From: an uncultured Microbacterium sp.
GTDB taxonomy: Bacteria > Actinomycetota > Actinomycetes > Actinomycetales > Microbacteriaceae
Reading direction: 5' to 3'
Assembly (NCBI GenBank): GCA_947647645.1
Contig: CANSLE010000004.1
Coordinates: forward strand, 1 to 31,087
DNA: 31,087 nt
The position numbers were made by a program, and so were the translations under genes. This document shows, in pieces, positions 7,690 through 14,752 of the stretch. Within the stretch, counting starts at the first letter, position 1. Each line of letters opens with the position of its first letter. The notes beneath the pieces are model-generated. The model saw only the letters and a list, made by a program, of their open reading frames with translations. It made no database searches and was not told the DNA's origin.

Positions 7690-8258
7690 CGGTGATGATC
7701 GTGGCGTAGTGCCTCGGGTGCGCGGCGGTAGGCCTCGTAGCAGTTCTCGGCGAGGGCGATGGCGTCGTCGAGGTTCTGTTCGAGGACTTCGAACTCCGGT
7801 CTGGAGGGCGCCCAGGCGGTCGCTGACCGCGGTCATCTCGCGGTTGATGCGTTCCTGCTCTTCTCGGTACAGCTGACCAGGGATGGTGCCGTCGAGGCGG
7901 CCGTCAAGGAGCTTCTTGCTCCGTTCCATGAGCCTGGTCTGCTGAGTGATGAGCGTCTTCTGCGTGCGCTTCGCTTCGGCTGCGCCGGCTTCCATCGTCG
8001 CTTTGAGTCGGGACTTGGTCATCGCGGCACCCTCGGGAGAGAGCGCAACGAGCTTGTAGAGGTTCTCGACCTGACGTTCGACGTCGTGGATGTTGATCGC
8101 CGACATCGTGCAGTTGGTTCTCTTCTGGTGGCGTCCGACGCAGACGAAGTAGGGGTAGATCGTCCCGGCGGCGTTCTTCGAGTAGTGGATGATGAGTCTG
8201 CTCTTGTACTCCCCGCAGATCTTGCACTCCCCGCAGAAGAGCGAACTCTTCAGGTAGG
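7690..8258 (-). pseudogene. large serine recombinase, C-terminal remnant with frameshift
   Basis: The translation holds the recombinase zinc-ribbon and coiled-coil region of a large serine recombinase: YLKSSLFCGECK, then TIYPYFVCVGRHQKRTNC (the Cys pairs of the ribbon), then a long helix through SRLGALQT. Near position 7800 the frame breaks; the next frame continues in the family pattern with FEVLEQNLDDAIALAENCYE until about 7745 and then decays. The N-terminal catalytic resolvase domain is missing because the alignment ends abruptly at the junction with the next fragment (8258/8259). Such enzymes integrate phages and elements into attachment sites. This copy is certainly dead. Confidence 0.8.
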
Positions 8259-8423
8259 GTGATCCGCGTCGAGGCGGGCATGTCGACCGCGAGGTTCGTG
8301 GAGCTGATCGAGATGCCCGAACCCACCTGGCGTCGCTGGCAGGCGAAAGCGAAGCAGGAGCAGCCGCCGAAGTGACCGTGGCCGGTGGGCGAGGCCGCCT
8401 GCGACGGCGTCGGTGGGCTCTGA
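8259..8423 (+). pseudogene. IS3-type transposase (OrfB) N-terminal fragment
   Basis: The short frame contains MSTARFVELIEMPEPTWRRW followed by QAKAKQEQPPK, a TGA at 8373-8375, and then PWPVGEAACDGVGGL. This is the usual N-terminus of IS3-family OrfB proteins, whose pattern PPKGPWP is recognisable across the stop. Only about 55 residues remain, and the rest of the DDE transposase is missing. It abuts the serine recombinase remnant head to head. Confidence 0.55.
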
Positions 8424-8490
8424 GGTAACGGCGTCGAGATTGGTGCGGGCGCGGTCTTCTCGCCCGCGCCGCCGTCGGCCCGAGAAGCCA

Positions 8491-8676
8491 GACCCCCGCG
8501 CGATCGACCTGCTCCACGCCCTGGCAGGCAGGCCCGCTGTGCTGCTCGGGCGACGAAACGACGTGCTCGCCTGGAACCGTCCCGGACACCAGCTGATCGC
8601 CCCTCACCTGCCGTTCGACAACTCTGATGCTGACGCGACCAGGCGATCGCCGCGGCGCATGCTCTTCCTTGATCCC
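8491..8676 (+). pseudogene. MmyB-type XRE regulator, ligand-binding domain fragment
   Basis: The frame encodes LLHALAGRPAVLLGRRNDVL, then AWNRPGHQLIAPHLPF and RRMLFLDP. This is the highly conserved start of the MmyB-like ligand-binding domain that follows an XRE helix-turn-helix in many actinobacterial regulators. The HTH part before it and the remaining ~100 residues after LFLDP are missing, so this is a gene fragment. Such regulators often sit divergent to an SDR or transporter gene; here the neighbour is an MFS gene reading toward it. Confidence 0.75.
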
Positions 8677-8728
8677 CCACTCGCGGGATGTGCCTCGATT
8701 GAGACGCCGATACACGAACCTACGTGGC

Positions 8729-9928
8729 TTAGCTGCGCCTGCTCTCCGGCGTCGAGCTGCTCGGACCGGCTTCCGCCGCGGACGGGTGACGTGCAGGACG
8801 TGTCTGTGCGGCGAGGGCGAGAGCGGCGAGGACGGCGAGCCCGGCACCGAGCCACATCGCCGCGGCCGGCGTCTGGTCGGCGAGGCTGATCGCTGCGGCG
8901 CCGGCGGCCGAGCCGACGGCGATGCCGAGGGTGATCAGCGAGGCGTGGACGGTGGAGACCATGTTGCCGGTGCCGCCGACTTGCGCGACTCGAGCGACCA
9001 GCGCCGGGTTCATCGGCACACCCGCAACCCCGACGACGAGCACCATGGCCAGCGCGAGCGCGGACACAGTGCTGAACGCGCCGAGCAATGCCAGCGCGAC
9101 GAACAGGAGCGCATGACCGACGCGCAGGACGCCAATGGCGTGCCGGTCGGCGATCTTGCCGACGACCAGGTTCCCGACGAACGAGACGACGCCGTAGGCG
9201 AGAAGTATCCACGTCGTGCCGTTCGAAGTGAAGCCGGCGCTCTGCTCCAGCAGTGGGGTGAAGTAGGAGAAGCCGGCGAAGGCCGCTCCTATCGTGAGGA
9301 GGCTGACCGCGTACCGCGCCCAGAGCCGTGGCTGGCGCAGGTTGCGCAGGTCCTGTGCGGCTGCGTCGGAGGTTGCGGCATCCCGCGCAGGCAGCGCGAG
9401 CCAGCTGACGACAAACACGACGAACGCCGCGATCCCGAGTACGAAGAAGCTCGACTGCCAGCCCCACCGGGAGGCGAGGAAGTGCGACAGCGGCAGGCCG
9501 ATGACGGTACCGATCATGATCCCTCCGAGCACGATCGACACCGCCTCTCCGACTTTCTCCGGGCTGCGCGCCAGCCGGGCGCTGAAAGACACGGCGATCC
9601 CGTACGCGGCCCCCGACAGGCACCCGGTCAGCACCCGCAGCGCTGCCAGCCACCAGAACTCGTGCACCAGCGGCACCATCACCTCCAGCACCGCGTACGC
9701 GGCGACCAGGACCAGCAGCACGCCTTTCGGTGGTCGGTGCCTCAGGATGTACGCCAACACGGGCCCGCCGAGCGCCATGCCCAGTGCGTACAGGGTGACC
9801 ACGGTGCCGACCTGCCCGGTGCTCACGCCCAGGTCTGTGGCGATCTGCGGCATCATCCCCGCCGTCTGGAATTCGCTCATCACCACGACCATGATCGTGA
9901 GCATCAGCGCGTACAGGTGTCTCTTCAT
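8729..9928 (-). CDS. MFS transporter, drug/arabinose-exporter type
   Basis: A 399-residue major facilitator protein with about 12 hydrophobic helices. The first helix runs from HLYALMLTIMVVVMSEFQTA, followed by MMPQIATDLGVSTGQVGTVV, the typical opening of the DHA1/AraJ-like exporters. The loop 2-3 motif is degenerate (ALGGPVLAYILRHRPPKGVL). It should export a small molecule using the proton gradient, but the substrate is unknown. The ATG at 9928 follows GGAGAGACCTGTC, a good ribosome binding site, and is preferred over one at 9943. The TetR gene directly upstream on the same strand is the likely regulator. The module is flanked by mobile-element debris on both sides, which suggests acquisition by transfer. 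Confidence 0.9.
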   Translation of the reverse strand: MKRHLYALMLTIMVVVMSEFQTAGMMPQIATDLGVSTGQVGTVVTLYALGMALGGPVLAYILRHRPPKGVLLVLVAAYAVLEVMVPLVHEFWWLAALRVLTGCLSGAAYGIAVSFSARLARSPEKVGEAVSIVLGGIMIGTVIGLPLSHFLASRWGWQSSFFVLGIAAFVVFVVSWLALPARDAATSDAAAQDLRNLRQPRLWARYAVSLLTIGAAFAGFSYFTPLLEQSAGFTSNGTTWILLAYGVVSFVGNLVVGKIADRHAIGVLRVGHALLFVALALLGAFSTVSALALAMVLVVGVAGVPMNPALVARVAQVGGTGNMVSTVHASLITLGIAVGSAAGAAAISLADQTPAAAMWLGAGLAVLAALALAAQTRPARHPSAAEAGPSSSTPESRRS

Positions 9929-10045
9929 GACAGGTCTCTCCATGTGTAGGTGTTCGCCAATTCTGTATAACAAAGTCCAAAATTACGGCACAGCAAGGGG
10001 CTTCAAAACTGCGTCTCGGCGTACCGGACGGCGAGCGCAGAGGTT

Positions 10046-10648
10046 CTAGGGTTTCAGAGCGTCAAGCCCGAGGATCGCCATTCGACGCAGCTCCTCTGGT
10101 GTAGACCCTGCCTGGGCCATCACTCGCACTCCCGAGATGATCGCCACCACCAGTCGTGCCGCGTCGCCGGGATGAGCGCTCCCGCGCACCGTTCCGTCTC
10201 GTTGGCCGACGGCGACGGCGTGCGCGACCTGTGACAGCTGTCGCTCCAAGGCGCGGTCCAGGATGCGCTTCACGCGCCCGTCCCGATCCCCGTGGTCGGG
10301 TGTCATTCGCGCTCCTACCACCATGCAGCCGGCTGCATGCCCGTCGGTCGTCGCGGTCACTTCCTCATCGAGGATCACTTCGAGAAGCGCTCTCAGCCGC
10401 GCCATCCCTTCCAGGCTCGCGTCCTCCAGTATCGCGATCTGGCGTGCGTCCGTCGTCTCCACGTACCGCTCCAACGCGCGGACGAACAGCTCGTCCTTCG
10501 ACGTGAACGTGTTGTACAGGCTGCTGCGTCGCACCCCCGCCGCCTCACACAACTGCTCCGTCGAGGTCTGGGCGAATCCTCGCACCCGGAACTGTGCTGC
10601 GGCGGCGTCGAGCACAGCGGTCTCATCGAACATGCGGGGGCGGGCCAT
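10046..10648 (-). CDS. TetR-family regulator of the MFS gene
   Basis: A 200-residue TetR/AcrR-type repressor. The N-terminal HTH is clear: FDETAVLDAAAAQFRVRGFA, then TSTEQLCEAAGVRRSSLYNT and FTSKDELFVRAL. The C-terminal ligand domain includes GCMVVGARMTP, like TetR_C-type regulators with a small-molecule pocket. It lies 117 bp upstream of the MFS gene on the same strand and probably controls both itself and the exporter. A near-perfect palindrome 27 bp before its start is the best operator candidate. Confidence 0.92.
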   Translation of the reverse strand: MARPRMFDETAVLDAAAAQFRVRGFAQTSTEQLCEAAGVRRSSLYNTFTSKDELFVRALERYVETTDARQIAILEDASLEGMARLRALLEVILDEEVTATTDGHAAGCMVVGARMTPDHGDRDGRVKRILDRALERQLSQVAHAVAVGQRDGTVRGSAHPGDAARLVVAIISGVRVMAQAGSTPEELRRMAILGLDALKP

Positions 10649-10674
10649 GTGACCACGCTAGCAGATTATGGATT

Positions 10675-10688
10675 GTTAAGTACATAAC
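10675..10688. promoter_or_regulatory. possible TetR operator upstream of the TetR/MFS genes
   Basis: GTTAAGTACATAAC is a 14-bp palindrome with one mismatched pair, centred on GTAC, in an AT-rich patch of otherwise GC-rich DNA. It lies 27 bp before the TetR start, where an autoregulatory operator is expected. No clear second copy was found before the MFS gene, although GTTATACAG occurs there. Confidence 0.4.
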
Positions 10689-10733
10689 CCGTGAATGAGT
10701 GCGCTCGTCGACGACTCTGCGCGAAGGCCCTGG

Positions 10734-11012
10734 CTAGGAGCCCGTGGTGGTGGCGCGGCGGAGGCGCCGTCCGGTCGACGATGTCGGGGCCGTGTGCAGT
10801 CCAGTGGGTGGGCCGTGGTAGACGATGGTCCCGCCTTGGTGTCCGTCTCCGGGGTTGATGTCGATGACGTGGTCGGCGTGGGCGCCGACGCGCAGACTGT
10901 GCGCGATGCCGATGACGGTTGCTCCGTGGTCGACGAGGCGGTCGAGCAGGGCGAGGAGGCGGTTGGTGTCGTCGGGGATGGCGAGGTATCCGAGGCCGAG
11001 GTCGTGGAGCCA
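10734..11012 (-). pseudogene. UvrA-like ABC ATPase, C-terminal remnant
   Basis: The frame reads WLHDLGLGYLAIPDDTNRLL, then ALLDRLVDHGATVIGIAHSL and HADHVIDINPGDGHQGGTIV. The last part matches the end of UvrA and UvrA-like drug-resistance ATPases (DRLV..GATVIVIEH...DHVIDLGPG.G..GG). The ABC signature (LSGGE) and Walker B that must lie between GLGYL and NRLL are missing, and everything upstream is gone. It is an internally deleted, truncated gene. It cannot be functional. Confidence 0.7.
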
Positions 11013-11020
11013 CGTAAGCC

Positions 11021-11080
11021 TGACCCGCTTTCCCGGACACCCTGGTCATGACCACCCGGTCTGAGGGGACTGTGATGCTC
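11021..11080 (+). mobile_element. possible IS3-family end remnant
   Basis: The segment begins TGACCCGCTTTCCCGGACAC and resembles, from memory, the left terminal region and leader of actinobacterial IS3-family elements. It directly follows the UvrA-like remnant and is not followed by an orfA, so only the end would remain. Without a search this is weak. Confidence 0.25.
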
Positions 11081-11090
11081 CTATTGCGTG

Positions 11091-11303
11091 TCAAGCGGCG
11101 GTGAGCCGTTCGCGGTGGCGGTGGGCGAGATGCCAGTCCCGGGAGTCCCGTGTGGCGGGGTTGTACGACATCCGAACCTTCGCGATGTCGAGCGCCTCAA
11201 CGGTCCGGCAGGGGCCGCGCTGGGCGGAGCGGCAGAATGTCGGCGAGTCGTTCCAGGGTCCACCCCGGCGCGTCGCGCTGCGGGTGCCCTTCATGGTGTC
11301 CAT
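11091..11303 (-). CDS. uncertain small ORF (70 residues)
   Basis: An open frame starting MDTMKGTRSATRRGGPWNDS and ending RDWHLAHRHRERLTAA. It has the amino-acid mix of a genuine protein fragment rather than of an antisense shadow, but I do not recognise it, and no ribosome binding site is convincing. It may be the tail of a degraded gene in this debris zone. Confidence 0.25.
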   Translation of the reverse strand: MDTMKGTRSATRRGGPWNDSPTFCRSAQRGPCRTVEALDIAKVRMSYNPATRDSRDWHLAHRHRERLTAA

Positions 11304-11352
11304 GTAGCGGAGGCGTTGCCGCCTGCCGGACGATGTGTGAGCGCGGTGGACG

Positions 11353-11373
11353 TGGTGGCAGTTACTGCCACCA
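11353..11373. promoter_or_regulatory. perfect 9+3+9 palindrome, probable TetR operator
   Basis: The arms TGGTGGCAG and CTGCCACCA are perfectly complementary around a TTA spacer. The site lies 20-40 bp before the TetR gene start and overlaps the position where a -35 box would be, ahead of a -10 element at 11380. That is the usual place for an autoregulated TetR operator. Confidence 0.65.
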
Positions 11374-11379
11374 TAGGGG

Positions 11380-11385
11380 TAGTGT
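11380..11385 (+). promoter_or_regulatory. -10 element of a probable leaderless TetR promoter
   Basis: TAGTGT fits TANNNT and ends 7 bases before the ATG at 11393. No Shine-Dalgarno lies between them, so a leaderless transcript is likely. Confidence 0.4.
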
Positions 11386-11392
11386 CAGTGGC

Positions 11393-11965
11393 ATGGCCGA
11401 AGTCGAGGGCGTCGCGGCTGCTCGCCTGCGTGCGTCGGAGCGGTGCTGCGACCTCTTCATCTCCCGCGGGACGACCGATCTGACGATCGCGGAGATCGCC
11501 GACGTCATCGGGGTCTCGCAACGGACGTTCTATCGGTACTTCCCCACCAAGGCGGAGAGCGTGAGCCCCGTATTCGACTGGACAACGGCTCGCTTCGAGG
11601 AGACGATCACGAAAGCCGCTCCGGGCGCTCCGCTTCCCGAGGTCCTTCTCGAGGCTTTCCGCGCCGGTCTCGGCGGTGGGCAGGAGGCACGCACCCGCGC
11701 CCTCTTCCCCCTCGTCTTCGCGGATGCCGAGATGTGGTCGGTGTTCCTGAGGAAAGTCCACGACGGTGAGCGTTCCTTCGTGAGCATCATCGCCCCGCGC
11801 CTCGCCTCGGGCGCCGACAGCGTCGCTGCTCGCACCGCGGCAGCGGCTGTCGCCAGTGCCACCCGGATCGCACTCGAGGTCATGGTCACCGCGGGTGCGG
11901 ACCCGGAAGCCGTCTATGCGAACACGATCGACGCGTTCGCGTCAGGAGCCATCCGCCAACAATGA
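11393..11965 (+). CDS. TetR-family regulator of the SDR/alcohol dehydrogenase module
   Basis: A 190-residue TetR-type regulator. The HTH is DLTIAEIADVIGVSQRTFYR, followed by YFPTKAESV, a canonical TetR pattern; the C-terminal half is helical and Ala-rich, as in ligand-binding domains of this family. The ATG at 11393 fits the family start; the longer upstream frame crosses the palindrome and is not coding. The stop overlaps an ATG for the downstream SDR frame (11962), so the two genes are likely in one operon. It probably responds to a substrate of the SDR or the alcohol dehydrogenase. Confidence 0.9.
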   Translation: MAEVEGVAAARLRASERCCDLFISRGTTDLTIAEIADVIGVSQRTFYRYFPTKAESVSPVFDWTTARFEETITKAAPGAPLPEVLLEAFRAGLGGGQEARTRALFPLVFADAEMWSVFLRKVHDGERSFVSIIAPRLASGADSVAARTAAAAVASATRIALEVMVTAGADPEAVYANTIDAFASGAIRQQ

Positions 11966-12036
11966 CGGACAGCGCCCGCGCGGCTCGGCCCACCCGCAGG
12001 CGCGAGAACCAAGGGCCAGAAGACAGGGACAACATC

Positions 12037-12873
12037 ATGACAGGATTGCTCGAAGGCAAGGTCGCCATTGTCACCGGCGGGGCCAGCGGCATCGGACTCG
12101 CGACGGTCGAGCGCTTCGTCGCTGAGGGCGCGAAGGTCGCCATCGCCGACATCCAGGACGAGTTCGGCGGATCCATTGTCGACCGGCTCGGGGACAGCGT
12201 GCTCTACGTGCACACCGACGTGACGGACGAGAGCGCCATCGAGGCGCTCGTGGCCGCGACGGTAGAGCGCTTCGGCAAGCTCGACGTCATGTTCAATAAC
12301 GCCGGCGCGGGGGGTGACCGGTCGCCGATGCTCGAGATCGGCTCGGCCGGATTCGACAGGACGATCGCGCTGCTGACCGGTTCGGTACTCCTCGGTCACA
12401 AGTACGCGGCACGACAGTTCGTGAAGCAGGGCACCGGTGGATCCATCATCTCCACCGCATCCGCGGCCGCGCTGCAGGGGGGATGGGCGAGCGCCGGATA
12501 CACGATCGCCAAGCACGCAGTGGTCGGAATCATCCGCCAGGCGGTCGCGGAGCTCGCTCCGCTCGGTATCCGATCGAACGCGATCGCACCCGGGATCATC
12601 ATGACGCCGATCATGGCGCGAGGCTTCGGTCTGCCCGACGAGGAGGCCGTCCCGTTCGCCGAGTTCCTCGCCGAACGGCTCGGGCCCTCGCAGCCCCTGC
12701 AGCGCACCGGTACCGCCGACGACATCGCGAAGGTCGCCACCTTCCTCGCCAGCGACCTTGCGGACTATGTCACCGGGGTGACGATTCCCGTCGATGGTGG
12801 AGCCACCGCCATCACCCTGGGAACGTTCGCGACCGACGTGGCCGCCGCGGCCGAGGAATACAGACAGCGCTGA
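12037..12873 (+). CDS. short-chain dehydrogenase/reductase (SDR)
   Basis: A 278-residue classical SDR that oxidises or reduces an alcohol/ketone with NAD(P). The Rossmann motif TGGASGIGLATVERF starts at residue 13, NNAG is at residues 87-90, and the catalytic Ser142, Tyr155 and Lys159 are present (Ser in STASAAALQGGW, then GYTIAKH). The C-terminal VTGVTIPVDGGATAI is the usual end of the family fold. The start at 12037 gives the normal SDR N-terminus (MTGLLEGKVAIVTGG) after AGGGA; an ATG at 11962 would add 25 residues of unlikely sequence. The substrate is unknown; steroid- or cyclic-alcohol-type SDRs look similar. Confidence 0.93.
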   Translation: MTGLLEGKVAIVTGGASGIGLATVERFVAEGAKVAIADIQDEFGGSIVDRLGDSVLYVHTDVTDESAIEALVAATVERFGKLDVMFNNAGAGGDRSPMLEIGSAGFDRTIALLTGSVLLGHKYAARQFVKQGTGGSIISTASAAALQGGWASAGYTIAKHAVVGIIRQAVAELAPLGIRSNAIAPGIIMTPIMARGFGLPDEEAVPFAEFLAERLGPSQPLQRTGTADDIAKVATFLASDLADYVTGVTIPVDGGATAITLGTFATDVAAAAEEYRQR

Positions 12874-12878
12874 CTCCT

Positions 12879-12917
12879 GCGGGGCCGTCGGGACCTGCGG
12901 GGTCACGACGGCCCCGC
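12879..12917 (+). terminator. 12-bp hairpin after the SDR gene
   Basis: GCGGGGCCGTCG pairs perfectly with CGACGGCCCCGC across a 15-nt loop, starting 6 bases after the SDR stop codon. There is no T-run, which is common for terminators of high-GC actinobacteria. Confidence 0.55.
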
Positions 12918-13223
12918 TGTCGGTGGGCTTTGTGGCGTTCACCTCAGCGTCCCTGAGCGCGGCCGCTTTCCGCATCCGGCCCCTCGAACTCGGGATGCCG
13001 ACCGGAACGGGGCGGGTGCCGATCCGCGAGCTCGACCGCTGCTGTATTACGCACCTCCCGGGGAGCGGCGGCGCTGACACGAGGGGGCAGTCAGGAGATG
13101 CGCGCGACGTCTCGTGACTCATCGTCACGGGGGCCCTGGCGCCGGGAATAATGGTTAGCTGGTGACGAGCGATCACATTTCGCATCTGCGCGCCTGGTGA
13201 CCGCATGACAGAGGAGGTCTCAT
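12918..13223. other. intergenic region, SDR to alcohol dehydrogenase
   Basis: About 300 bases without a convincing gene. I see no conserved reading frame on either strand. The last 80 bases become richer in A/T (AATAATGGTTAGC near 13147-13159) and probably hold the promoter of the alcohol dehydrogenase, whose GAGGAGG ribosome binding site is at 13212-13218. Confidence 0.4.
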
Positions 13224-14168
13224 ATGAAGGCATGGCAGTTCGTCGAACAGGGGCGACCGATCCAACTGAACGACGTCGACGAGCCCACGCTCGAGGCTGA
13301 CGGCGTCATCGTCAGCGTCAAAGCGGCCGGTATTTGTCACACCGACACCGGCTACCTCGACGGCACCCTCACCTCCGCGCTGCCATTCCACCCCATCACG
13401 CTCGGCCACGAGATAGCAGGCGTCGTCGCTGAGGTCGGAGCCGACGTCACCGCATTCAAAGTCGGCGACAGGGTAGTCATTCCGGCGAAAATGGAGGGGC
13501 CCGGAACGTCTCTCAACGGTGGTTTTGCTGCCAGGGTCGCCGCCCCCGCCGCGTTCGTCGTGCCCCTTCCCGACGGCATCGGCTGGGATCAAGCCGCCGC
13601 CGCGAGCGACGCTGGTATGACTGCGTACCATGCCGCCGTGGGCCAGGGAGGTGTGACGCGGGGAACCAAGGTAGGGATCATCGGTTTCGGTGGCCTCGGC
13701 TCCCTCGGGGCTCAGATCGCTCTGGGCCTCGGCGCGGACGTGTTCGTCGCAGAGAAGAACCCCAAGGCGAGGGACTTCGCAGCGTCCCTCGGGATCACGC
13801 ACGTGAGCGAGGCCATTGTCGACTTCGCCGACCAGGATCTCGACGTCGTCGTCGACTATGCAGGCTTCGGCACAACCACGGCCGACGCCATCACCGCCGT
13901 CCGCGCCGGCGGCACCGTTGTCCAAGTCGGCTTGGGCGTCGCCGAGGCAACGATCCCCATCGTCGATCTCGTCTCGAAACAGGTCCACCTGGTCGGGTCC
14001 TTGGCTGGCAGCAACGACGACTGCACCGCCGTCCTGGACCTGATCGCGGACGGCAAAGTGTCCTCAAATCTGACCCACGTCACGTTCGACGAGATCGCGG
14101 ACGGCATCGCGAAGCTCAAAAACGGCGAAGTCGTCGGCCGCCTCGTGGCCATGATGTCCTCGGTGTGA
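13224..14168 (+). CDS. zinc-type alcohol dehydrogenase (MDR), short form
   Basis: A 314-residue medium-chain dehydrogenase that would oxidise an alcohol with NAD(P). The catalytic-zinc segment GICHTD (C38, H39) and GHE (H62, E63) are present, and the Rossmann glycine motif is GFGGLGSLG at residues 154-162. The structural-zinc cysteine loop of the classical enzymes is absent: the chain goes from GDRVVIPAKMEGPGTSLNGG directly to the catalytic domain. The usual third zinc ligand Cys is replaced by Asp (SDAGMTAYH, D130). The protein is therefore shorter than the usual 340-370 residues. A strong GAGGAGG Shine-Dalgarno fixes the ATG. It follows the TetR-SDR unit and may share its regulation. Confidence 0.9.
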   Translation: MKAWQFVEQGRPIQLNDVDEPTLEADGVIVSVKAAGICHTDTGYLDGTLTSALPFHPITLGHEIAGVVAEVGADVTAFKVGDRVVIPAKMEGPGTSLNGGFAARVAAPAAFVVPLPDGIGWDQAAAASDAGMTAYHAAVGQGGVTRGTKVGIIGFGGLGSLGAQIALGLGADVFVAEKNPKARDFAASLGITHVSEAIVDFADQDLDVVVDYAGFGTTTADAITAVRAGGTVVQVGLGVAEATIPIVDLVSKQVHLVGSLAGSNDDCTAVLDLIADGKVSSNLTHVTFDEIADGIAKLKNGEVVGRLVAMMSSV

Positions 14169-14179
14169 TGTCCAGGGAC

Positions 14180-14640
14180 GTTGTTTCGGTGACACGGCAG
14201 TGAAGAGCTGAGAGGCGAGGGCCTCTGGTTGTGAAGGAGTTCAACCGCTTCACGAACCAGGAGGCCCTCGTGTCCCACGCTAACGCCGCCCTGACTCCAC
14301 GCGCCCGACTCTGCCTGGTGCGCCTGATCGTTGAGGATCACTGGTCGCCGCAGGTCGCGGCGAAGATGCTCATGGTCTCGCCGGTGACCGCTCCCGCGTC
14401 GCTTACGCCGAGACCTGCGCGGGCGAGAAGGCCGCAACGGCAATCGGTGTCCCGCACCGCGCCGTCACCTGATTCGCCGAGCGTGGTGTCCGCGTCGAGC
14501 GGGTCCTCTCCGACAACGCCTCGGCATACAAATCCCACGCCTGGCAAGATCGCACGCTTCCACCGCACGCTCTGGGCTCGCGGTTACGCGCGACGCGCAC
14601 GACGTCGTCACGGAACTCGGACGGGTAGGGCTTGGGTACA
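14180..14640 (+). pseudogene. IS481-family transposase remnant
   Basis: The GTG at 14270, after AGGAGG, begins VSHANAALTPRARLCLVRLI and then VEDHWSPQVAAKMLMVSPVT, the HTH start of an IS481 transposase. A deletion and frame change follow near 14385. From 14401 another frame reads AYAETCAGEKAATAIGV, a stop at 14470, and then RVERVLSDNASAYKSHAWQ, which is the second DDE Asp region. After another shift GKIARFHRTLWA marks the third catalytic region. The element is deleted and frameshifted. The sequence from about 14170 may include its left inverted repeat. It lies between the alcohol dehydrogenase gene and the effector locus. Confidence 0.85.
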
Positions 14641-14752
14641 GCAACATCCTTCTAGGCCCGCCCTCCCGGGCAACCCAAATCAGACGTCACCTATCCGGGC
14701 AGCAGCCCTCCGTCATGTCGTGGCACTCTACGAATCTTGCGGTTCGTCGACC

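Noticed and set aside
7642..8847. 401-residue minus-strand open frame treated as one intact recombinase gene
   Set aside because: Only the part 7800-8258 resembles a recombinase; the parts on both sides are a different frame or other fragments, so it is a pseudogene mosaic.
9929..10045. Second TetR operator before the MFS gene
   Set aside because: The AT-rich sequence contains GTTATACAG, but no palindrome comparable with the one at 10675-10688.
11914..13233. 439-residue minus-strand open frame
   Set aside because: Antisense to the SDR gene and its flank; composition typical of a reverse frame in high-GC DNA.
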